Source: Prionace glauca (taxonomy: Eukaryota; Chordata; Chondrichthyes; Carcharhiniformes; Carcharhinidae). Taken from it: a DNA stretch of 64,000 nt. A model generated the notes under the pieces. The model was not told the DNA's origin and did not search any database. It saw only the letters and a program-made list of their open reading frames with translations. The stretch covers positions 40,327,959 to 40,391,958 of the forward strand of contig CM075733.1 in the NCBI GenBank assembly GCA_037974335.1. The letters run 5' to 3'. Each line of letters starts with the position of its first letter. Position 1 is the stretch's first letter. Below, piece by piece: positions 20,650-32,400 of the stretch. Made by a program: the position numbers and the translations under genes.

Positions 20650-21010
20650 CCATGACTACTACCATCGTTGACCCTCTTCTTACTTCATCAAAGAATTCAA
20701 TCAAGTTAGCAAACCACAATTTTCTTTGAACAAATCCATATTGACTTTTAGCGGTTTACTCAGACTTGGTCAGTGTCAGTTCATGTTATCCCGGATTAAT
20801 ACCATTCAGCTGACTGGCCTGATGTTACTGGGTTTATCCCTCTTTGTTTTTTGAACATGGGCATGACATTGACAATCCTCCAGTCCTCTGGTTCCACCCA
20901 GATTCCAAGACTGGAAGATTGTGACCAGAGCCTCTGCAATTACCACCTTTGCTTCACTTACAAATTGAGGATGTATCCCATCCAGACTGAGTGACTTTTA
21001 AGTACATTCT
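20650..21010 (-). mobile_element. CR1-like reverse transcriptase fragment
   Basis: The minus strand contains AAGTCACTCAGTCTGGATGG (KSPGPDG region), AACCAGAGGACTGGAGGAT (PEDW) and a later GGATTTGTTCAAAG block (GFxxG). Heavily decayed. Confidence 0.6.
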
Positions 21011-21883
21011 GTAACAGGGTAGGGCGTAAGTACCAAAATTAGTAGCCTGTATGCCATATTTAAGTCAATAATCAAGGATTACTTAGGTTTGTTACAAAGC
21101 CAGTTGACCCTAACAGTACACTGCCCATGCAATAAAATGTTTGACATGGGCAGTCAGATGGGAGTGGGGCTACCTGATTTAAAAAAAAATTCTTCAAAGG
21201 GCAGGAAGGTGGGGTTCCATCTTTGGGGGTTGCCCTTTGTCAATTGAGGGGGGCCAGTCACCCTATGAAAGAACTCCCCCTCCTTTGTTGCTATTGGCCC
21301 ACAGCCTTAAACCCACCGTCAGGCCGAAGATCCATGCGCTGCCTTCATCCTATTTTTCGTGTTCTGGCAGCACCCACTAACATGCTTTTGGACTGAGAGG
21401 GTTAATGGAGCTACCGACTAATTGGACCTCAATGAGAGGCAGAAGTCCCACTTAGCCCTTGTTTAGCCCTGCTGTGACTCCTTTGCATTATGAAATCCTC
21501 ATTTCAACTTTAAATCATCCAAGAAACTGTAGGCCTGTCTCATGGAAGACTGGAAATCTTTAATCAGAGACTGAATTAATACAATCTTTAAACGTGTAAC
21601 ATCTGTGGCCGAATATTTGGGTAGGGGTTGGACAACTGCTCCCACCCTCTCTCTAACACCCTAGAAACAAAACGACAGCCCACCCTGTAGCCATCTAGGA
21701 GATTTGTTCATGGATTGAAATCAGTTTCAATCACATGACTAATAGATTAGCACTGCTGCGGTCCACCCAGTCCAGTTTGGTTGAGGTAGATCATCATGAT
21801 GCAATGGTGGGTTGATTGTGGCCACTGAGTTTCAATCTTCCCTTTTATCCAGTTTGAAACATGGAGACAGGTAGTCTATAGTG
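21011..21883. other. No recognised feature
   Basis: Unique-looking sequence without long open frames. Confidence 0.45.
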
Positions 21884-23011
21884 CAGGCTTTTTCAAAGTT
21901 GGGGTCACGAGATGTTGAAAATGTGTTGCCAGGTAAATTCTCTCTGTCCTATAAACTGATCCTGTTCAAAACAACACAGGATGTTCTGTGATCCTATTAA
22001 AAAAAACACGCAGGATGCTCTGTGATCCTGTTACAAAAATGTGGTACGTTCTGTTGATAGCGTACATAGTGTAGAAGGGGGTACGACAATGAGGAGCTCT
22101 CAGACAATAACATAGCCACTATGAGGAATTGATGTAGAGGAAAAGCTTACTGTTGCTTGATACAATTCAAGTCATGTGCACTTTATGAAAGATAAGAATT
22201 GGGAGAGAGGTATATTTCTAAATTTACAGTAATTAGATTGCGAATTATGGCAGCAGTACTGCAACCTTCCTGGTCAGTGGAAACCACCCGAGTTTTGCAT
22301 TTTTTGCCACGAAGGCAGGCTACAACTTCAGTGTTTGACAAATATCTCACAATCCTACTCATTATTTTCCCCGTATGCACAAAAATGTTTTACTTTTGAA
22401 TCAAATTCAAAATGAGATGACTTCTGAGAAGCAGGAAAACCACTGAGGTGTTTTATTATTTTAAAAACATTACTGCTGTCTATGAGAAAGGATAATCGAT
22501 GCATTAACTGCAGACCTCAAAGGATGCAGCAAAATTATTGATGTTCCATTTCCCATCTACCAGGGAGGTTTATTGATGGGATGGTAACAGAAAGAAAATT
22601 GATGACTGCCCTATTACACTTTCACATAAAAGCAGCACATTAATTTGGTGAGCTCTGCATTCCAAAGGTGCAACTTAAATGAGAAATCTGTCACAAATAA
22701 ATGGCAGTCAATTTTCTGTGGATGCCTGATGCACATAAATGAGTGCATTGTCAAATTTTTGTTCATTTATTCTGAATGTACATGTTGACAAGAGGAGTTT
22801 GCAAAATACTGACATCGATTTCCTTCCAGAATATGGCCCAAATAAATTTGAAAATGGATCTGAAATGGACCCTCTGATGTTTAATATAGTGTGCAATGTT
22901 AGTATAAAGTGGAAAGATCATATTTCATTACAGATCCCCATATGACGTGAGTCGTGAGGGGTGGTCATTTGGTGAAAGCGAGTTGCTGGAAAAAAAGTTT
23001 GAAAAACACTG
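21884..23011. mobile_element. hAT-like DNA transposon, non-autonomous
   Basis: Left end CAGGCTTTTTCAAAGTTGGG. The reverse complement of the right end, CAGTGTTTTTCAAACTTTTT, gives imperfect terminal inverted repeats of the Charlie/hAT type (CAGTG..TCAAA). The 8-bp flanks CTATAGTG and CCATAGAT agree at five positions, as expected of an old hAT duplication. The 1.1-kb interior has no transposase-like frame. A small tandem repeat (GGATGTTCTGTGATCCT and GGATGCTCTGTGATCCT) lies near 21975-22040. Confidence 0.6.
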
Positions 23012-23490
23012 CCATAGATTTTTGGTATTGGTCCATCCCTAAACAATGAGATGTATTAAATGTATCCTCACTCATGTCCATACTTAATTAAGTATTCATT
23101 GGAGACTTGATGCTGCCTGAGGTCCAAATGTCAGAAGCCTCATGATTTGCGGCAGCCATTCTAACAGCTTGTTTAAGTATTGACTGAAAGTTCATACAAG
23201 ACATACCTGCGCTGGACATGACACCAAGTTCCAATAAATTATAATCCTTTAGAAATCAATTCTATCTGCTATTCCTGAACTACTTTTTTACACCAATAAT
23301 GTTCTTTCTCCTCCATCAGCTGCTTTCCAGCACCACAGCATTCTAAACCTTTAAAATCTAGTTCAAGGATTTAGGCCCCTCTCCTATATATCATTCTCAC
23401 AGTTCAGGGGTCACACAGCAAATAGCCTAATTACAACGCCTAAATCCCTCATCTTTATGCTATGGCATTGCATAGATATAAATTAATACT
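23012..23490. other. No recognised feature
   Basis: AT-rich unique sequence. Confidence 0.45.
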
Positions 23491-24398
23491 CCTCTCCCAA
23501 AAATCAGGTTTTCATGATACCTCCAGTCCTTTTTTTTCATTATATAGTATATTCTTCTTATGAAACAATATATCTTCTAACATATTCTCTAACAAGAGTT
23601 TAAGTATTGTAATTAAAATGGTATGAATGTCCCATTCATTTTTGCCCTTCAGTCCTAAAAGTTACACTTTTGACATTATAGTGAGAACTTGACTATTGTT
23701 GTTCTTCCCATTTCATCAATGCTAGAATCAATTTCCTAGCCCACTAGTGAAGATTAGTCTCTTGGGTGACATTTTGCTAACTCATCACTAACTTTTGATT
23801 GCATTGTGGATTTTTCTGTTCTTCCAGCTCAGTACCATACCTCCTGGGGAATATTCTCGCTGATCCACTGCAATAGCTCTAATGTTTTAGCCTGGATTTT
23901 AACACAGCTTAGCTGGCATGAGTAGAGCTGATGGGGCATTAATTCTTCTCCAAACACACCCCTGGCAAATGCTCATACTTTACATTCAAAAGTACAGCTC
24001 AATAATGTCATTGGCATTGCAATGCAATTTTAGCTCAGAAAATCTCGAGCCTCAGAAGGGGAGAAATCCAACAGCCGGACCTGGTGGGAGTGGATCAGCC
24101 CAGTTACCAGGAGATGCCCTGCAAGGAGAGTTTGGGTCTTCCCAAGCCCTTGGCCTTGCCTGATCCTCCCAGCAAAGCACCTCGCTAGCCAAGTTCTCAC
24201 TGTTATGTCAAAAGTGTAAACCACAGAGCTGAAGGGCAAAAGTTAATGGGACATTCATACCATTTTAATGACAATTCATAAAACTCTTGTTAGAGAATAC
24301 GTTAGAAGGTTTTGTTTTATGAGACCATATAATGAAAAAAAAGACTGCAGGAATCATGTAGTCCATGAAATCTTACTGCATACTGATTTTGGGAGAGG
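23491..24398. mobile_element. Non-autonomous DNA element with about 200-bp inverted ends
   Basis: The left arm (23491-23695) is the reverse complement of the right arm (24190-24398). Both begin CCTCTCCCAAAA. They share TTCTAAC..ATTCTCTAACAAGAG, AAAATGGTATGAATGTCCCA, TTTGCCCTTCAG and ACACTTTTGACAT..AGTGAGAACTTG. One arm has a gap of about 20-25 bp relative to the other. ACT lies immediately outside both ends (23488-23490 and 24399-24401), a candidate 3-bp target duplication. The roughly 490-bp centre is not repeated and shows no transposase. Superfamily unassigned; 3-bp duplications would fit PIF/Harbinger. Confidence 0.75.
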
Positions 24399-26040
24399 AC
24401 TCTTAAGAAGAGATTAAAATGGACCACTAATCTTATGGCTTTTTGAAGGCATCCTCAGTAATCTGCCCTTCAAAATTTAGTTGTTGTGTACAGCCATGTT
24501 TTTCTCAGTGCATGGTTCATTTAAATATTTTTTTGCAGCTTCTCTGTGGCTGTGTACATGCAGTTTTTACTCCAGAAGAAAGCAGTGTACTGTACCCCCA
24601 TGGTCTTACACTCATCCAACTCACTGCAACTGTTGATCCTCAGCAGAGCCAGGCTCCTGCCCACTGGCCCTCATATCACTCCTGCTGGATTCTCTGATGA
24701 GGCCCAGGAGCTAAAATGGCTTGGACCTCACATTCAGTTATCAAGGGGAGTTTGCCATCCATCAGTTAAAGTTAGGACTGGATTCATTTTCCTTGCTATT
24801 CTATTTTATTAAAATGAATAAAATTCCCCATTTATAGCAGACATCAGAAACCTCAGCATGTACAATATTTAAATAGTGAATGGATAAGACTAAAGGAAAC
24901 AAATCATTTATTCATCCACTGGGATAGATCAGCACTGCAATGCTATTTTAAATTCTGGGCTTGCCCAATCCTAACAGGCAAACCTTGTTCAGAGGCCAGA
25001 TGATACTAAGGAGCATTGAAAAATATAACTTTTCCGTGAAATCCATCTCTATCGGAGATGGGAGTACTTCTTCAGAAGGAGTCCTTTGGCCGGCCCAATC
25101 CTGCCTGTTCAATCCAGCAATAGCTGTCAATTCCTCTTTTCCATCTGCAGCCCCTCCCTTGATCAGGTAGCGACCTGATTCCTGATTCCCCCTGCCAGTC
25201 ATGAGGTGTGTTATACTCCTGTCAGTTTGGAGAGGAGATGGTCATGCTTCACTCAGATAAGGTCACAAGGTTTCCCTCCTGTCCTGGACCCTCTGGTTCT
25301 TGCAGACATACGCCCAGTTAAAAGCTACTCCAATGTTTCAGTACTGAGTCACATCACAGAAAAAGCTCATAATATTTCCATGTTTTCCTTTGTTGGTTTT
25401 AATACGAGAGCCTTACTGTCTCTATGTTTGATTTTAAAGTAGCTATCAGGCATCACCATCAAAATTGTGTACACCATAATAACCTTCAATGAACTGAAAG
25501 TTCTGCTGAGAGGCTAATCAGTTACATTCAATGAATGTACCATTGTAAAATCAAAGAATTTAATCCTTGCCAAATTATATATGTACTTCAAAAAAACTAG
25601 TTAAAAAGAATGAGTGTTTTTATACATATTTGCCATGGCTTTTTATAGCGTTGACCCTTTCTGCTTCAAAAACACAGAAGGCATTGCTGTAGAGAATAAT
25701 CTGAATTCCAGTTAAATTAGTCCTACTAAGTTCCTCCTCCCTTTAAAGAGCATTTTTATGATGCACACAGTCCAGACAAGAACTTCTGTGCCATAGTGAT
25801 GGTGATCCTCCAACATCTAAAGTCTTTGAATGGTTTGATCTTTGAAATATTAACAACAGAGTATAGATAGTTAGTGACATCAACTGTAAAGGAAGATCTC
25901 CAGATGACTGAATGAGTTTAGTAATTTACTAATGTTGGATTAACCAATGCTTTCATTGAATACAAAACAGGTAGCCATTCTGATCTTGATCGGCACATTT
26001 AAATGTGTGTCTGTGTCTTTTAAAAACTTGCTTGAAAGAA
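24399..26040. other. No gene or element recognised
   Basis: Several short open frames with no recognisable motif. No flanking repeats noticed. Confidence 0.45.
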
Positions 26041-26645
26041 AATTAAGTTGATCTTTTTCTAGACCCTGGCTGTAACAACACATTCTGCACCTTTTCCTTT
26101 CCTTTGAGAACAGTATGCTTTGTCTGTTTAGCGCACAAGAAACTCTCACCAACTTTTACAGATGTACCATAGAAGGCATTATTTCTAGTTGTATCACAGC
26201 TTGGTATGTCTCCTGCTCTGCCCAAGACCACAGGAAACTACAAAGAGTCATGAATGAAGCCCAGTCCATCACTCAAAGCAGCCTCCCACCCATTGACATT
26301 GTCTACACTTCCCATGGTCTTGGAAAAGCAGTCAGTATAATCAAGGGCCCCACGTGCCCTGGACATATTCTACTCTGCCTTCTTTCATCAGGAAACAGAT
26401 ACAAAAGTCTGAGATCACATACCTGCTGACTCAAAAACAGCTTCTTCTCTGCTGCTATCAGATTTCAGAATGGACCTACCTCGTATTAAATTGATCTTTC
26501 TCTACACCCTAGCTATGACTGTAACACTACATTCTGCACTCTCACCTTTCCTTCCCTATGTACAGTATGCTTTGTCTGTGTAGCACGCATGAAGCATTTT
26601 TCACTGTATACCAATATGTATGACAATAATACATCAAATCAAATC
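26041..26645 (+). mobile_element. Two L2 LINE 3' ends in tandem
   Basis: A first short piece (26041-26143) matches the end of L2 (TTGATCTTTTTCTAGACCCT to TATGCTTTGTCTGTTTAGCG). A second, longer piece (26144-26645) starts further upstream in ORF2 (ACCAACTTTTACAGATG, CAGTCCATCACTCAAAGCAG) and ends with ATACATCAAATCAAATCAAG. Confidence 0.75.
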
Positions 26646-26985
26646 AAGTAGGACCCCAAGCAAAGTAAAAAAGAATTTAAAATTGCAACTGCCATTCTTA
26701 TTTATAAGTAAGATTTAGAAGCTACTTCAGGTAGCAATAAATTACATTCATTCTTTGCTAAAACTAGTCTGAGCTTGTTACTTCTATGGTTTGCATATAC
26801 TGAAATTCAGCATTACCTGATGCACTAATTTACATACTTAACACATTTTAATATTTCTTCAGAAACAACGTAATCCAGTTGTCAGATCAATGCAGAGCTC
26901 AATTTTATAATCACCATTTGGTTTCACCTAAAGCATGATAACATCAACAGTAATTAATTGTACTGAATGGTGAAAGTTTCCACAA
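26646..26985. other. No recognised feature
   Basis: AT-rich. Confidence 0.4.
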
Positions 26986-28400
26986 TCATTCATGACGATC
27001 CTCATGATCATCCTCAACAACAGTTTCCCACAAGGTTGTGTTCTCAGCCTCTTACTATACTCCTTATACACATATGACTGTGTGGCCAAATTCCCTTCCA
27101 ATTCGATTTTCAAGTTTACTGACAAGTCCACTGTAGTGGGTCGGATCTCAAAGAATGATGAGACAGAGTACAAGAATGAGATAAGACTGGTGCGGCAACA
27201 ATAATCTCTCCCTCAATGTCAACAAAATGAAGGAGATTGTCATTGATTTCAGGAAGCATAAAGAAGAACTTGCCCCTGTCTACGTCAATGGGAATGAAGT
27301 AGAAAGGGTCAACAGCTGCAGGTTTTTAGGTGCCCAGATCACTAACAACCTGTCCTCGTGGCCCCATGCTGACACTGTAATTAAGATCACCAATGCCTCT
27401 ACTTTCTCAGAAGACTAAGGAAATTTGGCATGTCAGCTACGACCCTCGCCAACTTTAACAGGTGCAACATAGAAAGCATTCTTTCTGGTTGTATCACAAC
27501 TTGATATGCTCCTGCTCCACCCAAGACCGCAAGGATTACAAAAGGTTGTGAATGTAGCCCAATCCATCACACAAATGGGGCGGCACGGTAGCACAGTGGT
27601 TAGCACTGCTGCTTCACAGCTCCAGGGTCCTGGGTTCGATTCCCGGCTCGGGTCACTGCCTGTGTGGAGTTTGCACATTCTCCTCGTGTCTGCGTGGGTT
27701 TTCTCCGGGTGCTCCGGTTTCCTCCCACAGTCCAAAGATGTGCGGGTTAGGTTCATTGGCTATGCTAAAAAATTGCCCCTTAGTGTCCTGGGATGTGTAG
27801 GTTAGAGGGATTAGCAGGTAAATGTGTAGGGATATGGGGATAGGGTCTGGGTGGGATTGTGTTCGGTGCAGACTCGATGGGCCGAAGGGCCTGTTTCTGC
27901 ACTGTAGGGTTCTATGCTGGTTCTATATGCAGGGTAGAATAGGTGTGGGGTTATGTGGCGGCGCGGGCTCGTTGGGCCGAAGGGCCTGTTTCCCGTGCTG
28001 GGTTGTTCTTTGTTCTTTGTTCTTTGTAAATCAGCCTCCCATCCATTGACTCTGTCTACACTTCCTGCTGCCTTGGCAAAGCAGCCAGCATAATTAAGGA
28101 CCCCACACACCCTGGACATTCTCTCTTCCACTTTCTTCCTTCAGGAAAAAGATACAAAAGTCTGAGCTCACATACCAACCAACTCAAGAACAGCTTCTTC
28201 CCTGCTGCTGTCATACTTTTGAATGGATTTACCTTGCATTAAGTTGATCTTTCTCTACACCTTAGCTATGACTGTAACACTACATTCTGCACTCTCTTGT
28301 CTCCTTCTGTAATGAATGGTATCTTTTGTCTGTATATCGCACAAAAAACAATACTTTTCACAGTATGATAATACACGACAATATTAAATCAAATCAAAGT
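26986..28400 (+). mobile_element. L2 LINE 3' half split by a SINE insertion
   Basis: The left part reads FPQGCVLSLLLYSLYT, FKFTDKSTVVGRIS, EIVIDFRKHKEE and FLGAQITNNLSSWPHADTV, all L2 RT and thumb motifs with frame breaks. It stops at 27576 in CCATCACACAAAT. After the inserted SINE the right part resumes at CAGCCTCCCATCCATTGACT and ends near 28400 in ATTAAATCAAATCAAAG. The copy at 26275 shows the uninterrupted join. Confidence 0.82.
27577..28028 (+). mobile_element. V-type SINE with an extra CR1-type tail
   Basis: The tRNA-like head GGCGGCACGGTAGCACAGTG has a good B box (GGTTCGATTCC). A well-kept body ends CTGCACTGTAGGGTTCTATG. A second 3' module then follows: GGCGCGGGCTCGTTGGGCCG to GTTGTTCTTTGTTCTTTG, the same ending as the CR1 subfamily at 10199. 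AAAT flanks the insert on both sides as a candidate duplication. Little diverged, so fairly young. Confidence 0.85.
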
Positions 28401-28611
28401 CAAGAAAGTTTAGGATACATGCCACTGTCTATTGTGCAAAGCAGTAATAAGCATTTGCTTAATAAAAGGAGACTATGGCTATTCCTCCCAGTGTTACATA
28501 TTTCAGGAAATTTGTCCAACTGAGGTTGGAGTTTCTTTTTACTTGGCTTCCATCAAAAAAAAAATTGTCATTATCAAATGTATTGTTTTCACAACAGCAT
28601 CAAATGTGTGA

Positions 28612-28915
28612 TGTTTAAGTTTAAAATTTATTTATTAGTGTCACAAGTAGGCTTACATTAACACTGCAATGAAGTTGCTGTGAAAATCCCCTAGTCGCCA
28701 CACTCCAGCGTCTGTTCAGATATACCGAGGGAGAATACAGCATGACCAATGCAACTAATCAGCTCAAATGTGGGAGGAAACCGGAGCACTCAGAAAATCC
28801 ACACAGACACTGGGAGAACATGCAGACTCTGCACCGTCACTGACCCAAGTCAGGAATCGAACCTGGGTTTCTGGTGCTGTGATACAGCAGTGCTAACCAC
28901 TGAGCCACCACATCA
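28612..28915 (-). mobile_element. V-type SINE with GTGACACTAATAAA tail
   Basis: Reversed: the tail appears as TTTATTTATTAGTGTCACAA and GTAGGCTTACATTAACACTG at the left. The shared body comes next, with the tRNA-like head at the right (GCAGTGCTAACCACTGAGCC). This is a second SINE subfamily with a different 3' tail from 27577. Confidence 0.88.
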
Positions 28916-29002
28916 TTTTTGTTAATCAGAGTTTCTGTTTTAGGTTGTTTCAAAAGCATCCATACTTCACCTGAACTGAAATGTCTCTGCCTCTCGATTA
29001 AA

Positions 29003-29885
29003 GGGCCCTATTTTACCATTTTGATTCTAAGTACGAGACAGACATGAAACAGGGAGTATTTCAGACCTGTTCTGAGGCACCCCCACATGCACTGTGCCTG
29101 CAAAAATACCAGTGACTCTGAATCATGCTGCACAAGCCTGTGGGCGGGGCTTAATGCACCCAAAATCCTGTAGCTCTGATCGGTGCCTCCAACTGCACAT
29201 GCACAGAAAAAAATCAATAGAATGCTGGACCCCTGCCATATCTCTCCCGGGCCGGATAATGCCTCCCCCAACCCCCACAGACATAGCCCCACCCTCATAA
29301 TATTATTGACCCCGTTATCCCCCCCATCCGTCATCCAGACCGATCAAGGACCCCTCCCCGCTTTCTCCCTCACCAATTTCAGGCAGAGAAGCAACGAACC
29401 CTGTCCCCTCCACCGATCTCAGGCAGAGTGGCAGCAGACCCCCTTCTCCTCCACTGATCTCAGGCAGAGTTGCATTGGATCCTCCTGTCCCTCTGCTGAT
29501 CTCAGGCAGAGTGGCAGCAGATCCACCCCCCACCCCCAACGATCTCAAACAGAGAGCCACGGGACGCTAGGCACCTACCTCCTCACTAACTGAAGCACCT
29601 GAATCAGCGCGTCTGTTTTGTACTGATTCCGGATTGGTGAATGCGGCAATAAAGGAGAAGTGTCAGTAAACCTGGGCGTGCAAGCCATTTAGTCAATGTA
29701 AATACATGGAAATGCATTTAAATGGCGTGCCATTTCAGGCACAGTCCCGATTGCGTTCATTTTCGGGCCTTTGTAAAGGCAAACCGATGCACAGGTGGGC
29801 ACAGATCGTGTTACTCACTTCACATCTGACTTTACCAAGTTTTTGCGCCCAAAAACGGGTGCAATGCGATGGTAAGATCTGGCCC
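29003..29885. mobile_element. Non-autonomous DNA element with GGGCC..TTACCAT inverted ends
   Basis: Left end GGGCCCTATTTTACCATTTT. Right end, reverse complemented: GGGCCAGATCTTACCATCGC. AAA abuts both ends (29000-29002 and 29886-29888), a possible 3-bp duplication. The interior is GC-rich relative to its flanks and includes a minisatellite. No transposase frame. Confidence 0.6.
29366..29570 (+). repeat. Minisatellite, about 41-bp unit, five copies
   Basis: The block TCTCAGGCAGAG or a close variant recurs at about 29378, 29418, 29459, 29501 and 29544. Spacings are 40, 41, 42 and 43 bp, with C-rich sequence between. It lies inside the TIR element 29003-29885. Confidence 0.8.
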
Positions 29886-30610
29886 AAATGTTCAGGTTTC
29901 TATAACCAGCAACAAGACAAAATATCTGTGATTTTACATGTTACAATGGAACACTATTTATGCTGTAAGATCAGAAGATATAAAATCAGGCTGCATTACC
30001 ATATCCGGGAATGAACATGTTAAAATATTATTGAAGTTTCTTTTCTCCTTAAAAACTCAAAAGGCGGGATAATTTCAATTCGAATTAAAATATTTTACAA
30101 TCACTTAAACTGTGTTTCAACTGTGCTCTGACATGTCTGCTGACTGTGACAAAAGTTACTGTTGTTTAAATCTTGCCATTGTGAAAAAATTAGTTTTAAT
30201 ATGGAAGTTTAATTAAATGTGACCTTGAGAACCTATCTCACACTACAGACATGAAGATTCACATTTAAGTAGATGTCAGTGCTTAATACCCCAATTTTTT
30301 GTGATTGCATCAATGTTGTACAATGTCAGCAATGAGCAGCACTCCAGACACATGTGATGAGTTACTGAGTGCTACAAGTCATGGCTGGTTAAAAAGAATG
30401 ACCCAATGAGACACTGTGATGTTGGCAAATATCATTCTCCTTTCAAATGAGGTGTTATAATATTGAAGATCCTCTTCACGTTGTTTTGCCTAGCACAACA
30501 CCACAGCCGCCCCTTTCCATACAAAATGCAAAGTTGCTGACTTGAGCTGCTGGAGTGTATTGTTTAAAATTAGGCCACCATTCCAATGCAATAGCAAAGT
30601 ATTGAAACTC
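29886..30610. other. No recognised feature
   Basis: AT-rich unique-looking DNA. Confidence 0.45.
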
Positions 30611-30619
30611 TGAATGTCT

Positions 30620-30720
30620 CAAACAAAATACTGAAAATTCTCACCAGGTCAGACAGCATCTGTGTAGAGAGAGAAACCGAGTTAATATTTCAGACCCTTT
30701 CATCTGAACCATTCCCACAG
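30620..30720. repeat. Short interspersed repeat (GACAGCATCTGTG family)
   Basis: CTCACCAGGTCAGACAGCATCTG and AGAGAGAAACCGAG..ATTTCAGACC match, in reverse, the block at 58965-59080. Nature unknown. Confidence 0.55.
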
Positions 30721-30828
30721 TTTGGTCAAAACTCTTGCCTTGTTTGGAAGATGAAATTTTACTTCTATAGAAGAAAACCAACATCAAACATTGGCAGAAG
30801 ACAATCCTGACCAGATTCCAAAGATTGA

Positions 30829-30964
30829 GGGCGGGATTCTCTGATCTCATAAGTCGTGCCACCAATGCCAGCGAGAACGGAAAATTTGGCATTTGGCCAA
30901 AACTCCATTCACTGCAGCGGGACTGGAGAATCCCAGCTGTAGGTGAGATCGGAGAATTCCAACC
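30829..30964. mobile_element. MITE-like element
   Basis: Inverted ends GGGCGGGATTCTCTGATCTC and, reverse complemented, GGTTGGAATTCTCCGATCTC. About 136 bp, non-coding. Related in its ends to 40042-40251. Confidence 0.6.
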
Positions 30965-31925
30965 TTAATCAGGAAAAGTTTTGGACTTCAGTAGGTGACA
31001 ACCTTTCACTAAGCAGCAGTACTACATGATGCACACCTGTAAGCGAATCCCATGTGCCTTAAACAAAAGTTTACCTTTGCTGCCCAATATTTCATTGCAG
31101 AATAAGATCATACCAGTGGTAGTTTTATATCCCATGTGTTTTCATGGGCACCTCACAATGCTCTAATGCAGGCTGACAACAGTATGATACATTTTGCAAT
31201 TATAAAGAATGAACTGTGAAGAGTGAGCTGTGAAACATTTGTAATAAGTTCCATAAAACTTCAATTTGCTTCTGCATCGCTCCTCATAATGAGGACAATA
31301 CTACAGTATGCCACACTATTCCTCTCAACAGACTGAATTTTGATTTTCTGCCCAAAGCCCTGCTTTAAGTCTGCCTGGTTTTATTCTTAAGGAAGGCACC
31401 TCTCCTGCCTGCACTCAGCAAGCTTTTTACAAATCCTGACAATGCGTTCAGCTGGCTTTTCTTTCCTCAGTTGAACAGACAGCCAGCAGCCAGACCTCTG
31501 ACACTATCCCAGATGAAGCTTTAAGGGCTGGTTGGTAGAACTATTAATTCAAGCTTTGAATGTGGCATGGAGTGGTTATATTGTTCTGATACATTTGGTG
31601 CCATTCTGAAATTGTTTTTGATAAATCATTGTTTCGTAATGTGGCACTGATTCAAGTTGATTTGTGTGAAAATATCACTGATGTGAATGACAGAAATGGT
31701 AAAAAAATGTTGAGAAATATTGTTGAAAGCTAAATATTCCCAAATATTCATTGTGAGCCCAAAAACAATCCACAGAGGGGAGAAAGCCTTCAAGACCAGA
31801 AAAGTCAGCAATGCAGGCTGAGACAGGAGCCAAAATTTTAATTTCCCATGGCAGAGGCAGAGGTTAAATTAGTGGTGTGCTTGTGGTGCGTTGGCCCTCA
31901 GACAGGAATGTGATGTAATACTCTC
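30965..31925. other. No recognised feature
   Basis: No open frame or repeat of note. Confidence 0.45.
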
Positions 31926-32400
31926 CCTTTGTCTGAATGAGTCAAGAAGCCTGACACCATTCAGGACAAAGCAGCCCATTTGACTGCTACCCCTTACACA
32001 AACATTCAGTCCCTCCACCACCATTGAACAGTGACAGCAGTGTGTACCATCTACAAGATGTAATACAGGAACTCACCAAGATTTCTTAGACAGCACATTC
32101 CAAACCAGTGACCACTCCCATCTAGAAGGACAACAGCAACGGACATTTAGGAACACAGCACCTGGAAGTTCCTCTCCAAGCCACTCATCTGCCTGACTTA
32201 GAAATATATCTTCACTATTGCTGAGTCAAAATCCTGGAATCCCCCCCTAAGAGCACTGTGAGTGTACCTACGCATCTCATGGGACTGCAGTTGTTCAAGA
32301 AGGTAGATCACCATCACATTCTCCAGGGCAATTGGGGATGGGCAATCAATGCTGGCCTATCCAGTGATACCCATATGAATAATTAAAAATAAAGTCTGCA
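31926..32400 (+). mobile_element. LINE 3' end (GGGATGGGCAAT tail family)
   Basis: Landmarks in order: ACCATTCAGGACAAAGCAGC, GTGTGTACCATCTACAAGAT, AGAAATATATCTTC, TTCAAGAAGGTAGATCACCA, GGGGATGGGCAATCAATGCT. Collinear with 47300-47690. Decayed. Confidence 0.75.

Noticed and set aside
23918-24163. 81-codon frame in the centre of the long-inverted-repeat element as a transposase remnant
   Set aside because: No DDE/D or other transposase motif visible and too short.
27600-27660. tRNA-like sequence with A and B box motifs (also at 20020, 38425 and 57395)
   Set aside because: These are SINE heads continuing into the SINE body. They do not fold as complete tRNAs.
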